A stretch of DNA of 64,000 nucleotides from Metellina segmentata (GCA_947359465.1 OX375877.1:56126944-56190943); one strand, 5' to 3'. Numbered from the stretch's first letter, positions 23,218-34,561 are shown. The notes: generated from the letters alone by a model not told the origin. Translations and numbers: made by a program.

Positions 23218-23552
23218 AATGTGCCAACTCAGGTGTTGCCTCGTCATCTGACCGTGCTTCAAAATTACGTGGTAGTGTCCTCGGATCTTTCCCTTAGTAG
23301 ATTGATCTAGGACCGTCGTCAGTAGCCCGTTGTGTTGCTCTAGTACGACGTTAATTAAAATTACCAGTACTTAATGATGATAATTCCCCACTCTCCAAAC
23401 TCTCATACCAACCCAACGTGAGGACTCTCGGTCACGACAGATTTAAGGTGCACCAACCGCCTTTACACCATACGCATACAAACATCCATGCTCGGACCCG
23501 GATTCGAACCAGGAACCTTCCGATCTTGAGGCTAACATCTTAACCACTATAC
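23218..23552. repeat. SINE 3' half (+) fused to SINE 5' half (-)
   Basis: Bases 23218-23375 carry the SINE body and tail in plus orientation (GTTGCCTCGTCATCTGACCG to GTTAATTAAAATTACC). Bases 23380-23552 carry a tRNA-like head in minus orientation, with the reversed B box GGATTCGAACC at about 23500 and an A-box-like segment near 23545. The two halves meet tail to body, an inverted junction. Confidence 0.7.
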
Positions 23553-23848
23553 CGTTTTCATTACTTAGTAAAAATTAAATCAGAAATATTTTACCGGTTT
23601 TTTAAAATTAAGTATACACTCTCTAATTTCGTGCTCTTTATCAAACGTAATCATGCAAATTAAAAATGTGTACGTATTGAATGGTCTTTCCTGTACTTGG
23701 CGAACTTTTTATACTGTATGAATTCGACTGAACAAGTGTAGTTTATAGTACGAAAAGTTTGAACCCATTAACTACTGCTATATTTTATGAGTGAAATTTA
23801 TTTTTTTAACATTTTTTTTAATTCTTTCCACTTTGATAGTATTGCACG

Positions 23849-24323
23849 ATTTATATTATAGCCACTAGCTTTCTAAACTAGCTTATGGGATCCGAGTTCT
23901 GGCATAAGAAATTAATTTCTTATAGCTTGATTCACATATAAAAACAAAGCTTCTGATGTAAAAAAAAATATTCATTATTTTTTAAAGTAAAAAACACATT
24001 CTTCATTTTAAAATTAATCTCAGAAATGAAGACTATAATAAACTGAGTTAAACATGATAAAAATCTTGAATAATTGAAGTAAAGTTTTTTTTAATGTGTT
24101 TAATTCAGTTTATTAGTATTTTTTTCATTTCTGAGATTAATTATAAAATGAGAGAGAGAAGAATGTATATTTTACTTTAAAAATAATGAATATTTCATAG
24201 ATTAGAGGCTTTGTTTCGATATGTGAATAAAGCCATGAGTAATTAATTTCTAATGCAAGACTAAAAAATAGAACTCGGATCCTGTAAGCTAGAGGTTAGA
24301 AAGCTAACGGCTATAATATAAAT
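23849..24323. repeat. 475-bp foldback (inverted-repeat) element
   Basis: The left end ATTTATATTATAGCC mirrors the right end GGCTATAATATAAAT. Arms of about 200 bp pair imperfectly (GGGATCCGAGTTCT with AGAACTCGGATCC, and AATTAATCTCAGAAATGAA with TTCATTTCTGAGATTAATT) around a centre near 24086. There is no coding content. It is MITE-like, but its superfamily is undetermined. Confidence 0.75.
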
Positions 24324-24569
24324 AATGTAATCTTTTCTAAAATTTGTGAGAATTTCACAGACGCATCAGTAGAATGACAACAGTAATATAGGATTTGTCT
24401 ATAAATACATAGGATTAACAAAGAAAGCGCGACGAAAACGCCACACCAAGTCGAGTAATAGGTGTTTCTCAGAAAGAAAAAACCCCACGAAACAAGTTTT
24501 ACAAACTTTCTACCCCCCCCCCTCCTCCAAGAAATTAATTCGGAGAAAAACCGAGATAGTACGACAGTT

Positions 24570-24707
24570 CAACACCAGGTGGCGCTGCTGATTGTACCAG
24601 AATAACAAGTGAGTTGTTTCCGGTGTACGACTCTTTTGAACGAATCTTTCAACTGAGTCGATTCAAAAGAATAGAATCTTTCAAAAGAATCGATTTGCCC
24701 ATCCCTA
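24570..24707 (-). repeat. hAT-type MITE end
   Basis: On the minus strand it begins TAGGGATGGGCAAATCGATT, a common hAT terminal form, followed by AT-rich repeats of GATTC and AAAGA. It cuts off the integrase end of the Pao element at 24708. The other terminus was not located. Confidence 0.4.
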
Positions 24708-27060
24708 CAATATAGTGTTCGTTGCAATCACCACGAATTGTTTTGAAATCACAAGGAACTGTGGCACTGTGTAAATACCTAGGACCACACCACCAGAGGT
24801 CATTATGAATAATTTTTTCCGGTTCCAAGCCTCAGGAAATCAGGTCAACTGGATTGTCAGCTGAAGAAACGTGATGCCACTGATAAGCTGACGACATCTC
24901 CTGGATAGCTGCTACCTGATTTGCAACGAAAGTCTTGAGGCTTAGCGTCTCTGTCCGAATCCAAGCCAAGACTATAGTTGAATCAGACCACAAATATATG
25001 TTCTTTACTTCTAGCTTCATTGAAGTAAGAATACGTGTCACTAGCTCGACGAGCACCACTGCACCACACAGTTCAAAGCGATTAATTGTTGTACGCCTAA
25101 TGGGGGCAACACGTGACTTGCTAGCAATCAATCTAACTGCGATTTCTCCAGATGAACTGATGGTTTTAGGATATACCACATCCATAACAGATATCTGAGG
25201 CATCAGAGAACCCATGAAGTTCTATTGTTACCGCATCTTTCAGAAATATGCACCTGCTAACTTCTTAATTATTGACTAATGATAGCGACTGGACTAATTT
25301 CCTCCAGATCTTCTCCTCTTTCTCGGGAAGAACGTCGTCCCAACCTATTTTTAATAGTCACAATTTCTGTACAAAAATCTTGGCTTTTGAAACGATAGAT
25401 CCAAGAAGTCCCCGGGGGGGTCAAAAATACGAGCTATCGTTGCCAGTACCGAACGTTTGGTACAACTGTCATCCCTTATTTTGACTTTAAAAAAAAGAAT
25501 GAATCTGTTCTTGGGTTCCATGAGACGCCTAAAATCTTAACTTCGTCATGTAAGTTGAAGGAAAACTCCCCATCTTCATGGAGCAAAAGATCTCGATCAC
25601 TGGCACACCATTTGTGGAGTTTCATGCCAGCTTTTCCTAAAATCTCGGAAAGTTGATGCTGAATATCCTTAGCAGCACTCAGTGTCTCTGCGCCTGACAG
25701 GACATCATCCATGTAGAAGTCGTTCATGAGTATAGGCACTGCTAGGGGGAAGTTCTCTGCTTCGTCTAAAGATAAATGCTGCAATGTTTGTGTTGCCAGG
25801 TTTGGAGAAGTAACCGCGCCATAAGTGACTGTATTCAATTCGTAAGTTCTGATTGGGGCATTGTAACCATCCTTCCACAAAATTCGTTGGAGTTTTCTTT
25901 GGCTAGGGTGTATCCAAATCATACGGAACATGTTCTCAATATCAGCTGTGAACGCAAAGGGATGTTTTTGAAACCTAACCATTATTGAGAAGAGATCGTC
26001 CTAAATGACAACTCCGCTGTATTGGAGAGAGTTCAACGAATTTCCCTTCGTCGTCAAGCTACTTGCATTGAAAACGACATGACGGTGACTTGTAGTTTTC
26101 TCTGGCCTATAGACCCCAAGATGAGGAATGTAATACTTATCCTCTTGCTCTTCAAAATCGCCTATCCTCTTTCATATGCCCCATTTCTTCGTATTCATTA
26201 AAAAAATCTCTATATAATTTTGGATAATCGTTATCCCTAACAAGGCGATTCCATAATGAATTTAACCTTTTAATTGCAATATCTTTAGATTTTCCCAAAA
26301 TAATTGGATCATCTTTTAACGGCATTTTAACGATATATCGTCCCGTTTCATCTCTAAAATGGTTTTGCTTGAAATGATCATTGCAAATTAAAGTTTCCTT
26401 ACTTTTAGGAATTTCATTTTCAACATTCTCTATCGCCCAAAATTTTGACATAACCTCATCTAAGTTACTTTTATCCCTTATTAGACCACAATGTTAGCCA
26501 CTAGCATGCGTAACTGAAACACTACCTCCAATCACATACCCCAAAACAGTATTTTGAATTACCAATTTAAAATCTGGGGGATATATTTGTCCCGGTTTCA
26601 ATAACTCGTAATAAATCTCTGCTCCAAGTAATAAGTCAATTCGACCTGGTACATTGAATCTCTCATCTGATAACTCTACACTATTCATACCTATGCAATT
26701 AATTTTATGGAGTTTAGCAGGTGTTACATTTGTAATTTTCTTAACAACCAGAAAATCCAAATCTCGTTTACAACTCTCCGACTCATTTAATACCTGAGTA
26801 GAAATTTTAGAATTAATCGTCATATTTACATCACTTAATCCAGATACCAGAATATTGATCTTATCCTTTTTTAAACCTAATCTTTCCACACAGCTTGAAG
26901 TGACAAAATGACTCATTGATCCCACATCTAAAAGCGCCCTAACTGGAAATTTATTTCCATATTCATCTTTTAAATAACAAAGTGCAGTGGATAACAGCAC
27001 TGTCTGACTGATGTCTCCAACGTAACTTGTACCTGCAAATAACTTTTCCTCACTATTTCA
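24708..27060 (-). pseudogene. Pao Pol: protease, RT, RNase H, integrase start
   Basis: The protease domain (27000-26494) has RALLDVGSMSHFV, where family members normally have DSG, so the catalytic triplet is altered. It later has LLLGAEIYYELL and VIQNTVLGYVIGG. RT (25982-25476) keeps motif A (FTADIENMF) and an intact YMDD box (residues 90-93 of that segment). RNase H (25215-24832) has RFELCGAVVL, LWSDSTIVLAWI and SADNPVDLIS. After a stop, GLEPEKIIHNDLWWCGPRYL marks the beginning of the Pao integrase. The parts lie in different frames (breaks near 26490, 26150-25990 and 25470-25220). Confidence 0.88.
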
Positions 27061-28307
27061 ACTTGGGACAAACTCTACAGCTGCAACAAATGGGAATTGA
27101 GTCGTGCTGTCACTTCTCTGGTTGCGGTTTGAAAGATGAGAATTTTTATAGTCAGACTCCACTTGAGTTTGCTCAGAGTTAAATTGTAACGATATGTGGC
27201 GATTTTTCTTGCATTTATAGCAAGAATAATTCGACCTACAATTTTGAACCTTGTGGTGTTGAATGCACTTAAAACAAAGGTTATTCTTTTTTACAAACTC
27301 TAATCTCTCTCTTATAGATAATTCTAAATAACCAGATCATTTAAAGATAGCATGATTACTTTGATTACAAAATGCACATTTGGAACTCTTTAAATCAGAT
27401 AAAAACACTTTTGACACACTTTTAGAATGATTATTTCTATTATTAACATTTGAATAGTCGAGGGGTTTCCCGCGCGATATAAAATATAAATCCACTTCTC
27501 TTCCAATTCCATAGGAGTAAACCAATTGCCCATTTGTCTCACAATGATGTGAGAAGCTGTCTCTTTATCTAAATTTTGAAAAATCGTATCAGAAACAATG
27601 AGCTGGTTTAAAGATTCAAATGTATCAACCTTTCTCAGTTTTAGGTAGTAATCCCAACTACTAGTTAATCTTGACGCGAATTGAATGTAAGTTTCATTCT
27701 AAAGACGGTTTGTCTTCCTAAAATTTTTCAAACACGCCTGAAGGGTGGGTTAAAATTCCCTTAACACTATGGATTTGATTTTAGAATACTCATTCAACTC
27801 ATTATACGAAATGTAAATAATTACATTAGAGGCTTTTTCTCCTAACAAGTTTAAAAGAATTTCAGCCTTAAATTTCTCAAAAACATTCTTTGCATTAAAG
27901 GCACGCTCTAAAGAATTAAAAAAGAACCCCCATCCCTCAGGTCTACTTGGGATTTTGATTGTTAAGGTACGAATACTTTTAATCAAGCTATCGAGGGAAT
28001 CGCATTTATCCACATCCTGCGATCCATTACTAACACTGTTTTTTGCATCTGCTCGCATTCGGGCTAGCTCTAGTTCCGCATTCACTCTTGCTAATTTTAA
28101 TTGTTCCAATTCATGTTTACTTTTCTCTTCCGACTCCCTGCCTTCTATGATCGAATTTGGAATACCTTCGACCATATCAGGATTTTTAATGTAAGCCGAA
28201 TGGTTGGAAATCAATTTATTCAAAGTCAGCATTGTCATAGAGTCATTAAATGATTCACCTAACTCAACGGCGATCAATCGCAAATCTTTCTTCGCCCCTT
28301 TAAACAT
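27061..28307 (-). pseudogene. Pao Gag with zinc knuckles
   Basis: The start at 28307 gives MFKGAKKDLRLIAVELGESF, followed by a Glu/Lys/Arg-rich helix (EEKSKHELEQLKLARVNAEL). A capsid-like region follows (IKIPSRPEGWGFFFNSLERA, AEILLNLLGEKASNVI). Nucleocapsid-type knuckles appear downstream as CAFCNQSNHAIFK near 27360 and LCFKCIQHHKVQNC plus CYKCKKNRH near 27270-27190. A frameshift lies between 27750 and 27525. The N-terminal module resembles the Ty3-type gags at 4288 and 37575. Confidence 0.75.
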
Positions 28308-28379
28308 GTTTCACTCTTTACTTCAATACAGAAGAAAATGGCACATACCTCTGCCTTCAATGTTTGCACAACAAGCTTT

Positions 28380-28397
28380 CTCCGGCTGCTAGGACCA
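28380..28397 (-). other. Primer-binding site of the Pao element
   Basis: On the minus strand just inside the LTR the sequence reads TGGTCCTAGCAGCCGGAG. The TGGTCC...CCGGA form is usual for Pao/BEL primer sites. It fixes the 5' LTR on the higher-coordinate side. Confidence 0.55.
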
Positions 28398-28616
28398 TAT
28401 GGTTGGTCTGTGTTTTGTGCTGACAGTCCTTTTGAATAAGTACTCAATAACTCACAAATAGATTACCAGTTTAATCTTTATTTCTAACTAAAACTCTAGA
28501 GCTCGTGTGGGACACTCAGACACCCGACGCTCTCCAGGGATGCTAACTCCCACAAAATTAAACAATAGCAAAACTCCCGTTCAATGATGGGTACTGCCAT
28601 CTGGTGGGCCACAACA
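28398..28616 (-). repeat. 5' LTR of the Pao element
   Basis: In minus orientation it begins TGTTGTGGCCCACCAGATGG at 28616 and runs about 219 bp to the primer site. It contains AATAAAG (plus-strand CTTTATT near 28475). No second copy exists in the window to confirm the boundaries. Confidence 0.5.
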
Positions 28617-28962
28617 CCTTCCGACATGACACGTTGGGTTTGGACAGATTTGACGGTGGCAACAACATTGCATATAAAAGTGGTTTTAAACACATATTGG
28701 ATTAAATATTGATTGTGGCTTTTTATGGTGGCAAATTTACCATCCGACATGACACGGCTGGCTTTCAACAGATTTGACTGTGGCAATAACTTTGGATGTA
28801 AAATCTTGAAAGTGGCTTTGAACACATATTGGATTTAGTCTTGACTGTTGCAAATTTACCACCTTACATAATACGGGTAACCTTGGACAGATTTGACGGT
28901 GGTAATAACATTATATGTAAAATCTTGATGGTGGCTTAAAACAGATATTGCAAAAATGGATT
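28608..28962. repeat. Three-copy minisatellite, about 120-130 bp unit
   Basis: Units begin CCGACATGACACG (28612 and 28743) or CTTACATAATACGGG (28863). Each has GACAGATTTGACGGTGG-like and AAAATCTTGAWRGTGGCTT-like segments and ends GCAAATTTACCACC. The array lies directly outside the Pao LTR. Confidence 0.7.
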
Positions 28963-30865
28963 AGAAGAATTATTCCTGAAATTTAAAAGATTAATGGAAA
29001 ACAAAATAATAACAAAGGTTTTAAAAGACATTAGCAATAACAAAATATAATCTTAAACTAAAAAAAAAGATTAATAGGAACCAAAATAAACTCTGAATTG
29101 ATAAAAATAGTTTAAAAATAAATATTGCTGAAATTTAAAAGGATTAATAGAAAACAAAATAATAAGAATTATTTTAAAAAGACACAGTTTGAAAACTATG
29201 TTGTGTAGTTTACGGCCTCATCTGTGACACGCGTAATGTCGATAGATTTGTAAATTTGAGCACTACCCGACAATTCTTGCAAGAGTTGCTTTTTTTATGA
29301 CATTGCATCTTCATTTCTTGGGGAAATAATTGTTCTTTGGCACGGCCATGCATTATTAGTGCTTTGCTACAACAGCAATGTATCGATCCTCCGCGGGGGT
29401 CGTAACCTTTGGGCCACAGGTCTTCGGACAACTGTTTTACTTGTTTGGAATTGTTTCCGTAATCGTGAAATGAAGGAATGATGAACGCCAAGAAAAGAGC
29501 AACATCAGTGATTGATTGCACTGCTTCAAGGCGTCCCCTAGAAAGTCTGCCATTTGTTTTCTGGAAGCCATGAAACACATCTGTCTCGAAAACTAACCGT
29601 ACGGATGTTCTAAACACTTTTTACACCACTTATATGCAACTCCTCTAACCCCTCTCTTCACAGTGATGCCTTCTTATACAACTGCCTTGTTTTTCATATT
29701 TCTTGACACGAAACCGTTATTGGCTGACACATAACACATTTGCATAATTCCTTCAACTTTTGCAGCAACTTGCAGCCTCTCAAATTCAGATTGGCTTCTG
29801 AAAATTAACATTTTCATCTCAGTGCTTAAATTTTGGCAGTAAGTGTATTAATAAGACAAATATGAAAAAGTTACTTACGTTTAACTAAACCCATTAGGCT
29901 GAGCTGCCTGCAGTTCGTATCGTAGCGCATAAAAGTAACCTTGCAATAGTACTATGAGTTGTGATACGGGCTTTGCATAGAGTCGGTATTTGTCCAACTA
30001 CACTAAAGTCACAACGCAGTAAAATAATGATTATGTTTTGCTAAAAGTTCCTCATATTTTTGTGAGGTAAAATGTAGCAGTGCCGCCCAAAGGGAGAAGC
30101 TAAAACGTGAAGAACTTTTACAAGGTATCTGAATGTAGGCGTATTTTTCAAGACATTTCAAAATTAATAATACCTAAGATATTACCACCTTAATTTGTAA
30201 TTACCAAATAATTTTTATATTTAAATAATAATAATAATAATAATGTAATTATTCAACAATATAATTAATAAAATACATTTGAACACTATTTGTTGTACTT
30301 TTTACTCCACTCTTCTTTTTTACCCCTAATTCCTTCATTTTAAAATTGAGTGTTCTTGAATTCACTTCTGAAAATACCTCTAACAAAAACCTTTTTAATA
30401 TACAAAATGAAAAATACAAAAAGCAAAATCTGGAAATCAGATGTAATTGAATATTGTAATGTTTTTAGGGCTTCGCATGAAAATTCACTTTTGAGGATAT
30501 CCACTACGACCTTACCAGAAAAAGGCTAAATACCATTCAATCAGTTTTAGCAAAGAAAGTAGATGAGATAAAACTTCAAGTCAATTACATTTCCTATGAA
30601 ATAAGACAAGAACCAGGATTTAGGACGAATACTTTCGATTTTAAGGAGTAAAAACTACGATTTTTTGTTAAAAATCGCTGTTTTTCTTAACTTTAACCTC
30701 AATGAGGCACGGGTTAATATTATCAGATGGAATTGAAACTTTTGCCAATCACATTTTATAGCCTAATGGCAACTTTTAGAGGGGAAGGGGAGGGGGGATG
30801 CTCCGGTAGAAATTCGAAAATTTTTTTTGTGACATTCCTACTGTTTCCTATCTGTCCTACATTCC
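28963..30865. other. Mostly unassigned AT-rich sequence
   Basis: It holds two spaced direct copies of GAAATTTAAAAGGATTAATR (about 28978 and 29128), one unrecognised minus-strand ORF listed separately, an ATA-rich run near 30220, and nothing else that I can name. Confidence 0.45.
29210..29617 (-). CDS. Unrecognised 135-codon ORF
   Basis: The minus-strand frame reads MFRTSVRLVFETDVFHGFQK and later HCCCSKALIMHGRAKEQLF and CHKKSNSCKNCRVVLKF. The cysteine-rich end could be a metal site. Upstream on the same strand, other frames give protein-like text (CYVSANNGFVSRNMKNKAVV, GVAYKWCKKCLEHPYG, FMASRKQMADFLGDALKQC). The ORF is therefore probably part of a longer frame-shifted gene, perhaps a mobile-element gene, spanning about 29210-29830. 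I do not recognise the family. Confidence 0.35.
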   Translation of the reverse strand: MFRTSVRLVFETDVFHGFQKTNGRLSRGRLEAVQSITDVALFLAFIIPSFHDYGNNSKQVKQLSEDLWPKGYDPRGGSIHCCCSKALIMHGRAKEQLFPQEMKMQCHKKSNSCKNCRVVLKFTNLSTLRVSQMRP

Positions 30866-30867
30866 TA

Positions 30868-30975
30868 CTACGAGGTGTTGTCTTCGAATCTTTCTCTCAA
30901 GGGATTGATCCCTTACCGTCGTCAATAGACTGTTGATCTATTACCACGTTAATTACAAAATTACCAATTACCTTA
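30868..30975 (+). repeat. SINE 3' fragment, plus strand
   Basis: GAGGTGTTGTCTTCGAATCT through GACTGTTGATCTATTACCAC and GTTAATTACAAAATTACCAA matches the tail half of the SINE family seen at 1.8, 23.2 and 44.1 kb. The tRNA head is missing. Confidence 0.7.
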
Positions 30976-31143
30976 TTACCCAAAATGCTATGTTTTATTT
31001 ATGGAATTTTTTTCTTCAGTTTTCACTGTAATCTAATTCAGAACAATAGAAGCACACACTTAATTCACTTTTATAATAATAATAAGTTACCCTTGAATCC
31101 TTTTAGCAAGCCAAAATGCGCCGTCGAGCGATTATAAAAAGGA

Positions 31144-31184
31144 TAGTTCGCGAAGCGAACTAAATATGATTGCTTAGCAATCAT
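31144..31184. repeat. Two adjacent perfect 8-bp-arm hairpins
   Basis: TAGTTCGC-GAA-GCGAACTA (31144-31162) is followed three bases later by ATGATTGC-TTA-GCAATCAT (31166-31184). Just downstream, CAGGGGTTT, GCGAGTGATAGCGAAC and CAGGGGTTA form further partial repeats. The local GC content is above the surroundings. No gene is associated. Confidence 0.7.
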
Positions 31185-31865
31185 CAGGGGTTTGCGAGTG
31201 ATAGCGAACAGGGGTTATCTGAGTAATTTGGGGTTAAAATATACTGTGTTGCCCAAACCAACACATTTCATTGTTTGTTGTGTTAAAAATAAGGTACACA
31301 TTTAAGTTATAAAATTTATAAAAATACGAGACTCACTTTTTCTATGTTTTGAGTAGAAAAGCATGTTTTCTTACTCCTCCCTTCAACACTCAATTTTCTC
31401 AACTGCTTTTATCAAAAACTTAAACTGTTAATTTTTAGAAAATAGAGAAATGTTTGGCATTGCAGTAAAATGTGATAAAGATGGATGGGTATAAGATGAA
31501 TTTTAGAAATAATTCAAGAATCTAAAGAAAATCTACAATTTTTTATTCACTTTTTTTTGCCCTCTTACTTAGGCGTCGTCTTTCGCTGCGGCATGTTACG
31601 TAACCCGTACCTCGGTTGTAACCTTCGCATCGGTTGACCTCGGAAAGAAGAAAGTAGATATTCACCGATAATCAATTCTACCGAGCTTTGTCAAGTGGGA
31701 ATACGAAGTAAAAATTTCAAAAAATTTGAAATCTGGGGAAAATTGAAATTGGTAATTTTTAATAAACGTCATACTAGAGCAACAAAATGGGCTACTGACT
31801 AGGGTCTGGGATCAATTCCTTTTGGGAGAGATCCGAGGTAATTTTTAATTAACGTTGTACTAGAG

Positions 31866-33469
31866 CAGTGTTTCCCAAACTTTTGACATATGTGTACCCC
31901 TTCTATAATTTTCTTAACGCTGAGTACCCCTCGTCAAAAAAATAAATGTATTTTAATAACAATAAAATGGTTTTTTTTTTCTTTTTTTTGTGACATACAC
32001 AAAATAATAAGAAAAGAGAAATAAAATTATTCATAATAAAATATAAATACAAGTTATATTATAAATAACGTTGATTTGGATCAATGAGAAGGATGAAATT
32101 GTTTGTGCTGAGATAACAGATCGTCTTAATTTGGTTCCCTAGTTGTTAATTTTAATCTGAGATGTGGTTCCACGTCTAATAGTATGTTCCTTTTTTTCCG
32201 ACTTAATGTCTACAAATGCTGAAAAAGCAACTTCACGTAAATATGAAGTTGGAAAAGGCAAAATGTAATTTAGAACTTCTTCTGTTAAAACCGGATACAC
32301 AAGTTGCATTTGTAACCAGAATGATGTTAAAGTGCTCTCTTTATATTTATTTTTCAAGAATCCGTCTGAAGCCAATTCCAACAATTGCTCTTCTTCCGCA
32401 TGCGACAAATCTTCTGGCATGGATGTTGTGTTAATGTTAAACGGATATCTTGTCCATTCAATATTTTTGGTTAAATCAGGGAAATAGTTTTTCAAGCCCA
32501 CTTGCAAACCCTCCAAATGCTGCGTTATACATTTCAGAGTATCAGCATCAATTTTAGTAGTCGAACGTGTTATAAACTCATGAAGAGAGGGAAACGAGTC
32601 TACTTCTCCATTATCAACTCACTTTTGCCAGAACTTTAGCTTTGCGATGGCAGCCTTCACTTTATCTTGAACGTGAAACAATGAAACTTCTTTGTCTTGT
32701 AACAATAAGTTGAGGCAATTTAAAACAGAGAATATATCTGCTAAGTATGCTAGTTAACAAAGCCATTTCCAGTCATGTAAACAATTTCTCAACTGAAATC
32801 TATCATTAAGAAAACATTGAAGTTAATGCCTAAGTTCAAGCAATCGATTTAGAATATTTCCTCGAGATAGCCAACGAACATCTGTATGATAATGAAGCTG
32901 GGTATGACTACTTCCCATTTCTTCGCATATTTGTGAAAAAAGTCGTGCATTCAATGGACGGTTTTTAATGTAGTTAACGATTTTCACGCTTTCATCCAGA
33001 ACTTTCTGTAGATCAGCGGGCATCTTACGTGTTGCCAAATCCTCTCTGTGTATGCAACAGTGTGTGAATATGACATTTGGTGCAACATTTTGAAGTCTTA
33101 TTATCCTTTATTAATTCCGACCATACTTTTTGCTTCATCTGTGCTTATTCCAACACATCTATTCCAATCAATTTTGTTCACTTGCATACATTTTTTCATA
33201 ACATTAAATATATCTTCTCCTGTTGTTTGACCTAATAGAGGCTGGCAAAATAAAAAGTCGTCATGAATTTCTTGATTTTTTTCGTATCTAGCAAACGCTA
33301 TAAGATTTGCAAAATTCGCAATATCAGTGGACTCATCGACTTACAATGCATAATAACGACTTTGAGAAATATCAGATAATCAGTCCACCAAACTCCGGTG
33401 CAACGCGTACCCCCACCAAACTCTTCCCGTACCCCTGGGTGTACGCGTACCACACTTTGGGAAACAGTG
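31866..33469 (-). mobile_element. hAT Buster-like element, internally deleted
   Basis: The ends are CAGTGTTTCCCAAACTTTTG and, reversed, CACTGTTTCCCAAAGTGTGG. The flanking 8-mers are TACTAGAG (31858-31865) and TAATATAG (33470-33477). They agree at 6 of 8 positions and both fit the nnnTAnnn pattern reported for Buster-type hAT elements. The interior codes on the minus strand for a ZBED5-like transposase without its N-terminus. It lies inside a SINE tail unit. Confidence 0.85.
32139..33360 (-). pseudogene. ZBED5-like hAT transposase, partial
   Basis: Reading leftwards, the middle domain (33038-32823) has PADLQKVLDESVKIVNYIKN and DVRWLSRGNILNRLLELR. The C-terminal dimerisation region (32516-32139) has LELASDGFLKNKYKESTLTS and FWLQMQLVYPVLTEEVLNYI followed by LPFPTSYLREVAFSA. 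Upstream of 33040, scraps such as GEDIFNVMKK lie in other frames. The BED finger and first catalytic residue are not seen. The frames are broken between parts, so it is non-functional. Confidence 0.8.
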
Positions 33470-33525
33470 TAATATAGAGGAACACAACGTGCTAGTGCCG
33501 ACTGCCCCGGATCAATCCCCTACGG

Positions 33526-33935
33526 CAGGGGTTCCCAAAGTGTGTGCCGCGGCACCCTGGGGTGCTACGTAGAGAGATGAGCCCATGATCTTTAATCTAA
33601 GCTATTGCTAAGAAAAAGAAAAAAAATCACTTCCCAACCAAGAGTATGTTGTAGGTAATTTTATTTGTTTCATTTATACATTTCCACCTATCTATGTTTT
33701 TCTATTAAGTACAGCTAAAGAACTTGTTTGAATTTAAAATACGAGTTGTATTAATTGTGTTTATGTTCTTACCACTTACTTCTTTGTTCTTCAAAGTTGT
33801 ACAAATATGAAATATATAATATATTTTGTACAACTATGTATATAATAATATACGAAAGATATATATTATATGACGAGGGTGAGATAATTATAATTATTTT
33901 AAGGGTGCCACGACTTGGATAAGTTTGGTGTCCTG
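33526..33935. mobile_element. hAT MITE inside the SINE array
   Basis: It starts CAGGGGTTCCCAAAGTGTGT and ends, on the reverse strand, CAGGACACCAAACTTATCC, with GGTGC blocks at each side. It is AT-rich, about 410 bp, with no ORF. The SINE unit resumes immediately after it (AAAGATCCGAGG). The target duplication is not clear. Confidence 0.6.
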
Positions 33936-34208
33936 GGGAAAGATCCGAGGTAATTTTTAATTAACGTCGTACTACAACAACACAACGTGCTATTGACGAC
34001 GGTCCGGGATCAATCTAATAAGGCAGAGATCCGAGGTAATTGGTAATTTTTATAAACGTAGTAGTAGAGCAATGTAACATAATATTGACAACCGTCCGGG
34101 ATCAATTCCATAAGGAATATATCCGAGGAAATTGGGAAATTTTTAATTAACGTACTTAAGCAAAACAATGAATGACCTATTGACTACGGTCCGGGATGCT
34201 TCCGCGAA

Positions 34209-34514
34209 AACCCTCACGCTTTAAGCACCCCTTGGCGAGTTGGCGATAGATGGCTGTATCGGCAACTGCTACAGCTGGTTGTGGCGGGCACAAGAGATTT
34301 CACGAGTTTTAAACTCTCCTGCTGCCATCTGTTGACACATATACGAATCTTTTTTATAAGCTTTTTCTGCTTCTTCGTAATTTAAACTGTTTTAAAATCC
34401 GAGTTATGTATGCAACACAGGATTTAAGAAGATTGATTGTATTCGATTTTTGTTTCTACAATTTATATATATATAAGGATAAAATCTTTTATGTATGCCT
34501 GTAATTTTGTAACC

Positions 34515-34561
<47 letters not shown>

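Larger units (their letters stand above)
24708..28616 (-). mobile_element. Pao/BEL LTR retrotransposon, minus strand, 3' truncated
   Basis: In minus order there is a short LTR (28616-28398), a primer-binding site, gag (from 28307), zinc knuckles (about 27380-27190), an aspartic protease region (27000-26494), a protease-RT linker (26451-26152), RT (25982-25476), RNase H (25215-24832) and the first part of integrase (WWCGPRYL at about 24790). The element stops at a hAT end at 24707, so most of integrase and the 3' LTR are missing. Many stops and shifts show it is dead. Confidence 0.88.
31747..34208 (-). repeat. Tandem array of SINE tail units, interrupted twice
   Basis: At least five units of about 85-93 bp carry the consensus GGTAATTTTTAATTAACGT, TACTAGAGCAACACAACG, GACGGTCCGGGATCAAT and ATCCGAGG. 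Starts are near 31747, 31839, 33954, 34040 and 34129. Unit 2 is split by a hAT element (31866-33469) and again by a hAT MITE (33526-33935). The unit equals the 3' part of the minus-oriented SINE, so a SINE tail appears to have been amplified in tandem. Confidence 0.75.

Noticed and set aside
31144..31184. CRISPR-like repeat
   Set aside because: Only two different hairpins, no repeated unit with spacers, and the surroundings are eukaryotic.
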